Shown one piece after another: positions 56,714-64,000 of a stretch of DNA of 64,000 nucleotides. Position 1 is the stretch's first letter; every line of letters starts with the position of its first letter. The position numbers and the translations under genes are program-made. This DNA is from Methylobacterium cerastii. Lineage in GTDB: Bacteria; Pseudomonadota; Alphaproteobacteria; Rhizobiales; Beijerinckiaceae. The notes under the pieces are model-generated. The model ran no database searches. It worked only from the letters and a program-made list of their open reading frames with translations, and had not been told where the DNA came from. The stretch covers positions 1-64,000 of the forward strand of contig NZ_BPQG01000011.1 of the NCBI RefSeq assembly GCF_022179125.1, read 5' to 3'.

Positions 56714-57203
56714 CGCGCGTCGTCTCCGTGCCGCGCGGCCGATGGCGCCGGACCGGTTCGGGCGGGAAAATCGGGTGCTGCGCGAGGCGTCACGGGCGGC
56801 CGGTCGAACGATGGAGGCCGGGCTTGCGGCATCGCAGCCGTCCGATCAAGCCCCGTCGAGACCAAAGCGCGTCCCCGACATCGTCGCACGCCCGCCCTTC
56901 GGCCTGGCATGCGCCAGACGTCGTAAGCTACGTGCGTAGTTGGCCGAGAGAAACCTTTGCGCCATCCACCCGTATGGTGCGTTGCGCAACAAGCAACAGG
57001 GTTCGGTCCGGGTGTCGATGCAGCCAATTCCGGCGCCTGCGATGGGTTGGCGATCGATTCAAACTAAGAGATATCCTAAAGAAAATCTTACTTCATCATG
57101 CCGATATCGAGCGTAGATGCGGAAACATTTTGACACATATCGTGGTCGAACTCGCTATTCCTTCGTTGAACGCAATGGTCGGCTTCGTTCGGAGCCGGCC
57201 CGC
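56714..57203. other. 490-bp intergenic region before the flippase gene
   Basis: No convincing gene is present. The first 200 bp are high G+C like the surroundings. From about 56,920 the base composition drops, with A/T-rich stretches near 57,058-57,135. Short perfect palindromes are visible: CTACG-TG-CGTAG (56928-56939) and GTTGCGCAAC (56981-56990). TTGACA near 57,130 could be a -35 element, but no clear -10 hexamer is spaced correctly. The region probably holds the regulatory signals of the flippase gene and of moeA. Confidence 0.5.
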
Positions 57204-58511
57204 ATGAAACGGCCGGACATCGCGCGCTTCGGCCGACGCTTCGCCCTGATCCTGTCCGGCGAGCTGATCCAGAGCCTCTTCCATTTCGTCCTGAACATCG
57301 TGCTGGTGCGCGAGCTCGGGGCGCACGGATACGGGCTGTTCGCGATCGTCTTCACGATCGGCGCGGTCGGCGTCACCTATATCCGCGCTTTGGTCGGGGT
57401 ACCGGCGACCTTGTTCCTGTCGCGCAGCCTCGGGCGCCCGGCCGAGCGCGGGCACGACATGGTGTTCGGCTCCGGCGCGACCGCCGTGGCGCTGCTGATG
57501 GCGGGCGCGGTCTCGATCGGGCTCGCGCCGGTGATCGGCGTCACGGCGCTCGCCGGCGGCGCCTTCGTCGGGCTCTACGCGTTTCGCAGCTACCTGCGGA
57601 TCGTGCTGCTCGCGCGTCAAAAGCCCTGGGTCGCGGGCGCGAGCGACATCGTCTACGCCGCCTGCGGACTGGGCCTGGTCGCGTTCCTTCATTCCAGCGA
57701 CGAGGCCCTGCTCGAGCACGCCTTCCTCGGCATCGCGGGGGCGCAAGCCATGGGGATCGCCGTGGCGCTGGCGGCTCTCGGGCGTCCCGTCCGGGTCTCG
57801 TTCCGCGCCAGCGTGCGGCGGCGCTACGCCGGCATCTGGCGGCCGCTGGCCTGGTCGCTCCTCGGCGTCACCGGCACCACCGTACAGGGGCAGGGGCTGA
57901 CGCTGCTGTTCGCGGTGCTCGCCGGACCCGCGGCCTATGCGCCGATCGCCGCGACCCTGGTTCTGTTCGCGCCACTGCGCATCCCGACCAACGCCCTCAA
58001 CAACATGGTCCTGCCGGAGATCTCGGCGCTGCTCGCCGCGGGTCGGCGGCGCGAGGCGCGGCGCCTCGTCCTGCGCAGCACGGCCCTGATCGGGCTCGCC
58101 TGCTTCGCCTACGGCGCGGCGATGTGGGCGGCACTGCCGATGATCGAGAGCCACCTCTTCAAGGGGCGCTTTTCCCACGAGCCGATGGCGGGCATCGGCT
58201 TCGGAGTCTGGTGCGTGGTGACGATGGCGCTGCTCTACGCGATTCCGCGGGCGTTCCTCGAAGCGTCGGCCGCCTTCCGGGTGATCGCCGCCGGCGCGCT
58301 GGTCAGCGCCGTCGTCGGCTTCCTGATCATGGTGCCGCTGCTGCTCACCATGGCGCCGCCCTTCGCGCTGATCGGGCTCGCGGTCTCGGAATGCGTCACG
58401 GCCCTGTGGTCGGCGAAAGCCTTCCGCGACCGGTCGCGCCACCCGGACGGACGTGTCCGAACGGCGGCGCACCGTGTCGTCGGGGCCGCCGCGCCGCCGG
58501 CCGGCGCTTAA
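57204..58511 (+). CDS. Wzx/MurJ-like polysaccharide flippase
   Basis: A 435-residue membrane protein with about 12-14 transmembrane segments, few charged residues in helices, and the start RFALILSGELIQSLFHFVLN in place, as seen in polysaccharide transporters of the MOP superfamily (RfbX/Wzx type). It would move lipid-linked oligosaccharide repeat units across the inner membrane. ATG 57204 has GGAG nine bases upstream; a longer form from 57117 would add 29 Arg-rich residues. It is convergent with the CelD-like gene, with 21 bp between stops. Confidence 0.82.
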   Translation: MKRPDIARFGRRFALILSGELIQSLFHFVLNIVLVRELGAHGYGLFAIVFTIGAVGVTYIRALVGVPATLFLSRSLGRPAERGHDMVFGSGATAVALLMAGAVSIGLAPVIGVTALAGGAFVGLYAFRSYLRIVLLARQKPWVAGASDIVYAACGLGLVAFLHSSDEALLEHAFLGIAGAQAMGIAVALAALGRPVRVSFRASVRRRYAGIWRPLAWSLLGVTGTTVQGQGLTLLFAVLAGPAAYAPIAATLVLFAPLRIPTNALNNMVLPEISALLAAGRRREARRLVLRSTALIGLACFAYGAAMWAALPMIESHLFKGRFSHEPMAGIGFGVWCVVTMALLYAIPRAFLEASAAFRVIAAGALVSAVVGFLIMVPLLLTMAPPFALIGLAVSECVTALWSAKAFRDRSRHPDGRVRTAAHRVVGAAAPPAGA

Positions 58512-58532
58512 GCGGGCGTTGAAAACGCGGGT

Positions 58533-59663
58533 TCAGGCCGCTTCGCTGGCCGCGGCGACCTGAGGCGGCGCCGGCTTGACCGTCCGGCGGCGCATGTCGC
58601 GGACCACGAGGTTCCAGGAATCGAGCATCATCGCCGCCGCGCCCGGCAGGGTCCTGCGTCCCATGAAGGCGTCGAGGGTGACGCTGGTGGTGGCGAAGCG
58701 GCTCTTGAACGCCTCGGCCCCGCACAGGAAGTCGACGGTGTGCAGGCCCTGGTCGATCGACCACTGGATGTAGTCCATCATCAGGACCATGCCGGGCGAG
58801 CCGCGCTCGAAGGCCGGATCGTAGGTGGTGACGAACGCCATCATCGTCCCGGCCTGGACGAAGTTGATCGACACGGCGACGACGACGCCGTCGCATTCGA
58901 GCACGAAGGCCCGCAGCAGGCCGGTCTCGGCCAGCACCCGGACCAGCGCGGGAAGTGCCAGCGAGCCCTCGTCGTAGAGGTTCGATTCAAGCTGGTTGCC
59001 GGCGAGCCACTTGCGCTTCAGGTCGGCCAGCCGAAGCAGCACCGGCTCCATCGGCTCGTCGGGGGGCAGCAGGCGGAAGCGCAGGGTGCCGGATTCGCCG
59101 ATGAACTTCTGGCCGCGGCGGTAATTCTGACGGGTCTTCTTCGATTGCGAGGCCATCCAGGCCTCGCCGGTCGGCCAGTCGCCGGCGACGCGAAAGCTCA
59201 CGTCGCTGCGATGGTTCGGACGCAGGCGCACACCTGCTGCGGCGGCCGGCTCGAGCAGCGCGCGCGCCTTCGCGCCGGGAAGCAGGCGGTTGAGGTAGAC
59301 GAGGTCGAACCCGCCCGCAGACGAGAGGTACGCCCACATCCGCCGGACGAGGCCGGAATCGTCGCCGACGAGAAGGGCGTCGCCGTAATCGGTGTGGTCC
59401 TTGGCCGCCCATTCGAGCAAGCGCAGACCTTTACGCCGACAGGTCGCCATCGGCAGGACCGCGACCAGGGTCTCGCCGCGCCAGGCGAGTACGACCTGCA
59501 GGGCGCGGCGCTCGCGGTCGGGCACCGTCGCCCACCATGCCGCGATCCAGGCATGGCTTTGGAACACTAGCGCGCCGGATTCGCGCCACAACGCGGCCCA
59601 GGCCGGGCCGACGGCGGCGAGCCGCTCGGCGGTGCGGACGATCTCGAAACGTTCGGCGCTCAC
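58533..59663 (-). CDS. CelD/BcsL-like GNAT acyltransferase
   Basis: A 376-residue protein of the CelD/BcsL (Acetyltransf_6) family, a double-GNAT fold. The segment SQSKKTRQNYRRGQKFI (about 170-186) and the C-terminal half with LKRKWLAGNQL, VVAVSINFVQAG and TTYDPAFERGSPGMVLM are characteristic. Such proteins occur in cellulose and exopolysaccharide gene clusters and are thought to acylate glycans or lipids; activity is rarely proven. The GTG start at 59663 overlaps the stop codon of the hydroxylase gene by four bases, so translation is coupled and the two products probably act together. Confidence 0.83.
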   Translation of the reverse strand: MSAERFEIVRTAERLAAVGPAWAALWRESGALVFQSHAWIAAWWATVPDRERRALQVVLAWRGETLVAVLPMATCRRKGLRLLEWAAKDHTDYGDALLVGDDSGLVRRMWAYLSSAGGFDLVYLNRLLPGAKARALLEPAAAAGVRLRPNHRSDVSFRVAGDWPTGEAWMASQSKKTRQNYRRGQKFIGESGTLRFRLLPPDEPMEPVLLRLADLKRKWLAGNQLESNLYDEGSLALPALVRVLAETGLLRAFVLECDGVVVAVSINFVQAGTMMAFVTTYDPAFERGSPGMVLMMDYIQWSIDQGLHTVDFLCGAEAFKSRFATTSVTLDAFMGRRTLPGAAAMMLDSWNLVVRDMRRRTVKPAPPQVAAASEAA

Positions 59664-60655
59664 GGCTGGACCTCTTTATGGGATGAGATCGCGGCCGGGC
59701 GGCGCGGCCGCAGGCGCCGCTTGATCACGAGCCACATCTTCTTCAACGGCAGGATGTAGAGGCCCTTCAGCGACTGGTAGTCGCGCACGTCGCGGTCCAC
59801 GAGGCCGAACTTGAAGCTCTCGTTCGGCTTCGGCACACACAAGGTCCCGAAGACCCGGTCCCAGAACGAGAACAGCAGCCCGAAGTTCTTGTCGTAGTGC
59901 CGCGGATTGGTGCTGTGGTGCAGCTGGTGCCAGTGCGGACACAGGATCAGGTTGTTCAGCTTCCCGAACGAGATCTTGAAGTGCGTGTGCCGGACGAAGT
60001 CCATCATCAGGATGTTGCGCATGATGTAGACGTTCACGCCGAACACAGTCACCTCCACCGGATTCAGGGCGATCAGCGTCCAGAGCCCGAAGCAGATTCC
60101 CGGGATGACGCCGTCCCAGGCGCGATTCATGAGCTCGTCGAGCGGGTGGACGCGATCCTTGGTGATGCCGACCATCACCTCCGCGGAGTGGTGGACCTTG
60201 TGCAGCTCCCACAAGAATGGGAAGCGGTGCTGGGCCGTGTGGTAGAGGTAGTACGAGATGTCGTAGGCGAGCAGCATCGTCACGGTGAAGACGATGACAG
60301 TTATCGGCCCCGGCGATCCACCCATCAGCGGCGCATCGATTCCGAACAGCGTGCCGACGACCTTGTTGGTGGCGTAGCCGACCGAGACCACGAAGGTGAC
60401 GCCCGCCGGGATCAGCAGGAAGGGCATGATCGCCTTCCGGGAAATGTAGAAGAGCAGGTCGGCGCGCGCGGACGGGTGCGTGATCACCTCGTGCGGCAGG
60501 ATGAACTCGAAGAACTCGGCGAAGGATTTCTCCTCCACGGTCCGCCAATACGCGATCACCGCGCAACCGAGGGCGGTCGCCAGTAGAAGGCCGGCTGCTA
60601 GGAGGTTCGCGGCGGAGATGCGGTCGAGGATTTCCTCGATGAAGGTGCTGATCAT
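59660..60655 (-). CDS. Sterol desaturase/fatty acid hydroxylase-family di-iron membrane enzyme
   Basis: A 331-residue integral membrane protein with helices near 15-37, 75-95, 117-137 and 185-215. It carries the histidine boxes of the superfamily: H139-x3-H143, H152-x2-H155-H156, H223-x-H225, and H241-x-H243-x2-H246-H247 in CPHWHQLHH. These bind two irons and support O2-dependent hydroxylation or desaturation of a lipid chain. The substrate is unknown: fatty acids, hopanoid or carotenoid-like lipids are possible. ATG 60655 was preferred over an upstream GTG at 60721. Its stop overlaps the start of the CelD-like gene. Confidence 0.88.
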   Translation of the reverse strand: MISTFIEEILDRISAANLLAAGLLLATALGCAVIAYWRTVEEKSFAEFFEFILPHEVITHPSARADLLFYISRKAIMPFLLIPAGVTFVVSVGYATNKVVGTLFGIDAPLMGGSPGPITVIVFTVTMLLAYDISYYLYHTAQHRFPFLWELHKVHHSAEVMVGITKDRVHPLDELMNRAWDGVIPGICFGLWTLIALNPVEVTVFGVNVYIMRNILMMDFVRHTHFKISFGKLNNLILCPHWHQLHHSTNPRHYDKNFGLLFSFWDRVFGTLCVPKPNESFKFGLVDRDVRDYQSLKGLYILPLKKMWLVIKRRLRPRRPAAISSHKEVQP

Positions 60656-61019
60656 ATCCCATCTCTCATGCCCGCGGCGACCGGTCGGCCGCTTGCAGGT
60701 CGAAGTACGGAAGACCGGCACGCGCGTGCGCCCCGGCTAGATCGTATGACGTTCGCCACCGCGGGTTGCGGTCTGCGGCGATGAGGGACAGCAATACAAC
60801 GTGCGGTCGTTCGATGGAACGACGCACGGCAAAACATTCGCAGAAGAATACCTACGAAGGACTTACCGGACAGTGTAAGCTCGACCGTATCCTCAAGCTC
60901 TCGTTCCGTTCCCAGTTCCTTGACCGATCAAACGGGCCGGCCGGGAAACCGAAGTTTGGATAACGGATCGTTGCGCCGGCGCCGGTGACGGCAGCTTGCG
61001 CAACCGACTTCGCTGGCTG
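60656..61019. other. 364-bp intergenic region upstream of the hydroxylase gene
   Basis: No gene is supported. The region separates two minus-strand genes (hydroxylase and glycosyltransferase) and must hold the promoter of the hydroxylase-celD pair. It contains a long bulged hairpin at 60800-60828 (separate entry) and a locally A/T-rich zone around 60,830-60,960. No terminator with a T-run was found for the glycosyltransferase gene. Confidence 0.5.
60800..60828. repeat. Bulged inverted repeat in the hydroxylase leader
   Basis: CGTGCG-G-TCGTTC (60800-60812) pairs with GAACGACGCACG (60817-60828) around a GATG tetraloop, leaving one unpaired G at 60806: twelve base pairs in total. It lies about 145-170 bp upstream of the hydroxylase start. 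It could be a protein-binding operator or a transcribed hairpin. Confidence 0.6.
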
Positions 61020-62198
61020 TCAGCCGGCGGATTTCGAGGCGGCGTCGGCGGGGGCGCGGGCGTCGCGCACGCGGGCGGGCTCGCGCTGAAGGGTGAGGCG
61101 CAGCATCGCCGCGATGCCCTCGGCCGCGAGCTTCTCGTCGAAGATGCGCTCGTAGCGGGCGCGGGCAGCCGCGGGATAATCGCGCCACAGGTCGGGACGG
61201 GTGACGATTTCGGCGAGGGTGCGCGACAGCGCCTCGGCGCTGCCCGGCGGCACGACCCAGCCGGTCGCCCGGTCCTCGACGATCTCGGTCAGCCCGCCGA
61301 TCCCGGAGACGAGCGGCGGGATGCCGTAGGCCAGGGCCTCGATCGCGACGCGGCCGAGCGACTCGGGCAGTTGCGAGGGCACCGCGACCACGTCCGCCCA
61401 GCGGTAGAGCGAATCGGGCTCGGCGACGAAGGGCGAGCAGGCCACCTGGCGCGAAAGCCCGGCCTCCGCCACCTGCGCCGCCAAGGCGGCCTCGCGGGCG
61501 TCGTCCTCGAAGGCGCTGCCGACGATCTTCAGCTCGACCCGCGACCGGACCGCCTCCGGCAGCTGCCGAATCGCCTCGACGAGGACCTCCTGGCCCTTGA
61601 TCCGGCTGATCCGCCCGAGCATCAGCACGCGAAGCGGCCGGTTGCCGTCGTAGCGGGCCGGGTTGGGCACCGCCGGGCCGGCGATCCCGTTATAGACCAC
61701 GCGCGCGGTCGCATCCTTCGGCATCGCGAAGGCGGCCTGGGTCGCGCGCGAGTTGAAGACGATGTTCGCCCGGCTCCAGCGGATCAGGCTGCGCAGCACC
61801 GTCAGGGTCGCGCCCTCCGGGATTTCGTGGACGTGGACCACCGTGCGGCCGGGCAAGAGCCGCGCGGCGAGCAGATAGTCGGCCACCACCGTGGTGTTCA
61901 CGTAGACGAGATCGCTCGCGCGGATGCGCCGGAGCGCCCGAGCGACCGCGAAGGGAAGAGCCGCCATGCCGAGCGTCGCGAGGCGCAGGAGGTTACGCCG
62001 GCGCAGCACCCAGATCGGCTCGATCACGATCCGCGAGGCGGCGCCTTCGAGCGAGGCGACGATCGGGCCGGCCTTCGGCAGCACCACGTCGATCCAGGCC
62101 TGCGGATAGGCTTCGCGGATCGTCCGCACCGTCTCGCAGAAGCTGCGATCCGACCCATAGAGCTCGTAGCCCTGATGCACGCAGGTGATGCGCCGCAC
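61020..62198 (-). CDS. Glycosyltransferase family 4 protein
   Basis: A 392-residue GT-B enzyme. The N-terminal domain includes HQGYELYGSDRSFCETV, and the C-terminal GT4 domain has VLMLGRISRIKGQEVLVEAI and the nucleotide-sugar region VVAVPSQLPESLGRVAIEALAYGIPPLVS (key part PSQLPESLGRVAIEAL with the E-x7-E pair). I propose GTG 62198, preceded by a GAGGGGGG purine run; earlier in-frame starts lack similarity. It is divergent from the DUF1972 glycosyltransferase across a 208-bp A/T-rich region. Donor and acceptor sugars are unknown. Confidence 0.88.
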   Translation of the reverse strand: MRRITCVHQGYELYGSDRSFCETVRTIREAYPQAWIDVVLPKAGPIVASLEGAASRIVIEPIWVLRRRNLLRLATLGMAALPFAVARALRRIRASDLVYVNTTVVADYLLAARLLPGRTVVHVHEIPEGATLTVLRSLIRWSRANIVFNSRATQAAFAMPKDATARVVYNGIAGPAVPNPARYDGNRPLRVLMLGRISRIKGQEVLVEAIRQLPEAVRSRVELKIVGSAFEDDAREAALAAQVAEAGLSRQVACSPFVAEPDSLYRWADVVAVPSQLPESLGRVAIEALAYGIPPLVSGIGGLTEIVEDRATGWVVPPGSAEALSRTLAEIVTRPDLWRDYPAAARARYERIFDEKLAAEGIAAMLRLTLQREPARVRDARAPADAASKSAG

Positions 62199-62314
62199 GG
62201 CGCCGCCCCCCTCACGTGCCGAGAGGAACCCGCTAGCCGGAGAAACATTCCCGTCCGTGACGGACAACCCGGTTCGAAGTACTGATTGAAAACGCATAAG
62301 TTGAACACACTTCT

Positions 62315-62338
62315 ATTACAACAACTATGGGTTGTAAT
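62315..62338. promoter_or_regulatory. Inverted repeat (candidate operator) between divergent glycosyltransferase genes
   Basis: ATTACAAC (62315-62322) and GTTGTAAT (62331-62338) form a perfect 8-bp inverted repeat around an 8-base spacer. It lies in an unusually A/T-rich 130-bp stretch between the divergent glycosyltransferase genes, 69 bp before the plus-strand ATG 62407. The size and spacing are those of a dimeric regulator site. A weak -35-like TTGAAC at 62301-62306 has a possible ACTATG at -10 that overlaps the repeat. Confidence 0.55.
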
Positions 62339-62406
62339 CGTAAGAGAATTCGTTATTAATTTTGATGACATACCGTAACTCGATTGAAATCGGAAGGGGT
62401 ATGCGT

Positions 62407-63630
62407 ATGCGGGAACTTGCGCCGGCGATCCTTATTCTTGGAACGCGCGGCATCCCTGCGGCGCATGGCGGCTTCGAGACGTTCGCGGAACGGCTCGCCC
62501 TACATCTCGCCGCACGTGGCTGGCGCGTCGGCGTCTACTGCCAGCGGGAGGTCGAGACGGTCGGGCAGCGTGTCTCGACCTCGGTCTGGCGGGGGGTCGA
62601 CCTGATCACCGTGGAGGTCGCAAGCACCGGCCCGGCGGCGACGCTCGCTTTCGACGCGTTGTGCGCGCACGACGCCGCCGCGCGAGGCGGCGTCTGCCTC
62701 GTGCTCGGCTACAACGGGGCTGTGTTCCTGCCTTATCTCCGCCTGCGCGGCGCGAAGGTGCTGACCAACATGGACGGGATCGAGTGGCGCCGCCCGAAAT
62801 GGTCCGCGGCGGTGCGGGCGTTCTTCTGGATCAGCGAGTGGATCGCGGCCTGGAGCTCGCACCGCCTGATCGCGGACCACCCGGCCATCGCCGACCACCT
62901 CGCGACCCGCCGCCCGCGAAACGCGATCACCACGATCCCGTATGGCGGCGACCCGATCCGCGCCACGAGCGAGGCGCCGATCCGGGCGCTCGGGCTCGAA
63001 TCGGACCGGTTCCTGGTCTCGATCGCCCGGATCGAGCCCGACAACAACATCCTGACCTTCGTCGAGGCGTTCTCACGTGCGCCGCGCTCTGCCAAGCTGG
63101 TGGTGCTGGGGACCCTCGATCCCGAGAACGCCTACCATCGGGCGTTGCGGGCCGCGGCAGGGGAGGGCGTGATTTTTCCGGGAGCGATCTACGAGGCCGA
63201 GACGGTGCAGGCGCTGCGCCATCACGCCCGCGCCTACCTCCACGGCCACACGGTGGGCGGCACGAACCCCTCTCTGGTCGAGGCGCTGTGGGCCGGCAAC
63301 GCGGTGATCGCGCACGACAACGCCTTCAACCGCGGCACCGCGGGCGAGGGCCAGCTCTACTTTGCAGACGCGGACGGCTGTGCGCGCGCGATCGAGACGG
63401 TGCTCGGCGACGCCGCCGCCCTCGCCGCGGCCCGGGCGGGGGCCCGGCGGCGGGCGGCCGACTTTTCGTGGGGCGACATCCTCGCCGCCTACGAGCGAGA
63501 GGTGCGCCGGCTCGGCGGCTACCCGCCATCCTCCGAGCCGGTTTCAGACGGGACGCGCCCCCTCGGCGTCGATGCTCCTGATCCCGTCGAGGGAAGCCCG
63601 AGAGTGACGGCGGCGGACGGGGTCGCCTGA
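62407..63630 (+). CDS. DUF1972/rhamnosyltransferase-type glycosyltransferase
   Basis: A 407-residue GT-B protein beginning ILILGTRGIPAAHGGFETFAERL, here cited by its core GTRGIPAAHGGFE, the hallmark of the DUF1972 N-terminal domain. A nucleotide-sugar C-terminal domain with GTNPSLVEALWAGNAVIAHD follows. Family members transfer rhamnose or similar sugars in exopolysaccharide and O-antigen synthesis. ATG 62407 is best placed after the purine run GGAAGGGG at 62391-62398; in-frame ATGs at 62365 and 62401 are alternatives. It is followed by the hydrolase gene 2 bp downstream. Confidence 0.87.
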   Translation: MRELAPAILILGTRGIPAAHGGFETFAERLALHLAARGWRVGVYCQREVETVGQRVSTSVWRGVDLITVEVASTGPAATLAFDALCAHDAAARGGVCLVLGYNGAVFLPYLRLRGAKVLTNMDGIEWRRPKWSAAVRAFFWISEWIAAWSSHRLIADHPAIADHLATRRPRNAITTIPYGGDPIRATSEAPIRALGLESDRFLVSIARIEPDNNILTFVEAFSRAPRSAKLVVLGTLDPENAYHRALRAAAGEGVIFPGAIYEAETVQALRHHARAYLHGHTVGGTNPSLVEALWAGNAVIAHDNAFNRGTAGEGQLYFADADGCARAIETVLGDAAALAAARAGARRRAADFSWGDILAAYEREVRRLGGYPPSSEPVSDGTRPLGVDAPDPVEGSPRVTAADGVA

Positions 63631-63632
63631 CG

Positions 63633-64000
63633 ATGGATGCGAACCGCCGTGCGGTCATCGGTGGCGCCGTGGCGCTGACGCTCGCCGGTCCGGCCCGGGC
63701 CGCGCCGCCCGAGCCGCTGGCCCTGCGCCGCGGCATCAGCCTGTGGCCCTGGTTCTCGCTGACCCAGGAGTTCCCGGCGCCGCGCACCGACTACGCCTGG
63801 CCGCCGTTCCAGCCCGACCGGCCGGTGCCGAATGCCGACGACCTGCGCCGGCTAGCCGAAGCGGGGTTCGACTTCGTGCGCCTGCCGATCGATCCCGGCC
63901 CGTTCGCCGCCCTTGCCGGGGCGCAACGCGAGCGGCTGTTCGGCATCCTGTCCGAGGCGGTCGACCTGATCCTCGCGAGCCGGCTCTCCCTGGTGCTGAA
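63633..64000 (+). CDS. GH5-like glycoside hydrolase, 5' part (cut by window end)
   Basis: The first 122 codons of a gene that continues beyond the window. A signal peptide is visible (MDANRRAVIGGAVALTLAGP, cleavage after ARA near residue 23; RR suggests possible Tat export). The mature start LRRGISLWPWFSL, NADDLRRLAEAGFDFVRLPID and the following helix match the first strands of a GH5-type (cellulase-like) TIM barrel. It begins 2 bp after the glycosyltransferase stop, so it is probably a processing or editing hydrolase for the polysaccharide made by this locus. The catalytic acids lie outside the window. Confidence 0.75.
   Translation, partial: MDANRRAVIGGAVALTLAGPARAAPPEPLALRRGISLWPWFSLTQEFPAPRTDYAWPPFQPDRPVPNADDLRRLAEAGFDFVRLPIDPGPFAALAGAQRERLFGILSEAVDLILASRLSLVL

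Noticed and set aside
56981-56990. GTTGCGCAAC palindrome as a regulator site
   Set aside because: A single 10-bp palindrome is expected by chance in tens of kilobases and there is no second copy or promoter context; kept only as a note in the gap entry.

Overview
The window is about 70 % G+C, densely coded DNA from a bacterial chromosome. The gene content points to an alphaproteobacterium of the order Hyphomicrobiales, most likely Methylobacteriaceae (Methylobacterium/Methylorubrum). The supporting features are a CtrA cell-cycle regulator next to fliI-fliJ-flhA, an hflK-hflC-degP operon, BA14K-type and DUF1640 proteins, an MxaD-like periplasmic SRPBCC protein, a class II DAHP synthase, and CcrM/CtrA-type sites (GANTC, TTAA-N7-TTAAC). 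The family assignment comes from gene families read by eye, not from a database search. I saw no rRNA, tRNA, CRISPR array, insertion sequence or prophage.

Layout. 1-7.4 kb: cell-cycle and flagellar export block (ctrA on the minus strand, fliI-fliJ on the plus strand, flhA on the minus strand). It is interrupted by a membrane protein and a two-gene nucleotidyltransferase/partner module. 7.5-10.3 kb: a YflT-like stress protein, then kpsE/kpsT-type polysaccharide export genes without a permease gene. 10.3-16.6 kb: a nitrate/sulfonate-type ABC importer, a 3-hydroxyacyl-CoA dehydrogenase-family enzyme followed by a 105-bp palindromic element, an AEC transporter and glutaryl-CoA dehydrogenase. 16.6-24 kb: a glycine-rich BA14K protein, a YdeP-type molybdopterin oxidoreductase divergent from a pentapeptide-repeat/channel-like fusion, a GH13 hydrolase, an MxaD-like protein and OhrR. 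24-31.5 kb: selA, thyA-folA, hflK-hflC-degP and a DUF1640 protein. 31.5-37 kb: serB divergent from miaA with only 16 bp between them, a beta-hydroxyacid dehydrogenase, and cstA with its small YbdD partner.

37-44.5 kb: terB, DUF898 and M48 peptidase genes in a row, a lone RND pump, gph and a small secreted protein. 44.5-50.6 kb: rpiA, a DUF2059 protein, an O-antigen polymerase/ligase gene overlapping glutathione reductase, a free-standing sigma-70 region 1.1-like protein and class II DAHP synthase. 50.6-56.7 kb: a large GGDEF/EAL receptor behind a candidate CtrA box, a cupredoxin, a lone RND adaptor and moeA. 57-64 kb: a surface-polysaccharide locus with a Wzx-like flippase, an integral-membrane di-iron hydroxylase overlapping a CelD-like acyltransferase, two glycosyltransferases transcribed divergently, and the start of a GH5-like hydrolase cut by the window end.

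How it fits together. CtrA probably controls flagellar export (candidate box before flhA) and c-di-GMP signalling (candidate box before the GGDEF/EAL gene), joining cell cycle, motility and surface attachment. The surface-polysaccharide genes at 8-10, 46 and 57-64 kb would supply the attachment side. The most unusual items are the hydroxylase/CelD overlapping pair, the stand-alone sigma region 1.1 protein, the pentapeptide-channel fusion, the nucleotidyltransferase pair inside the flagellar block and the 105-bp palindromic element.
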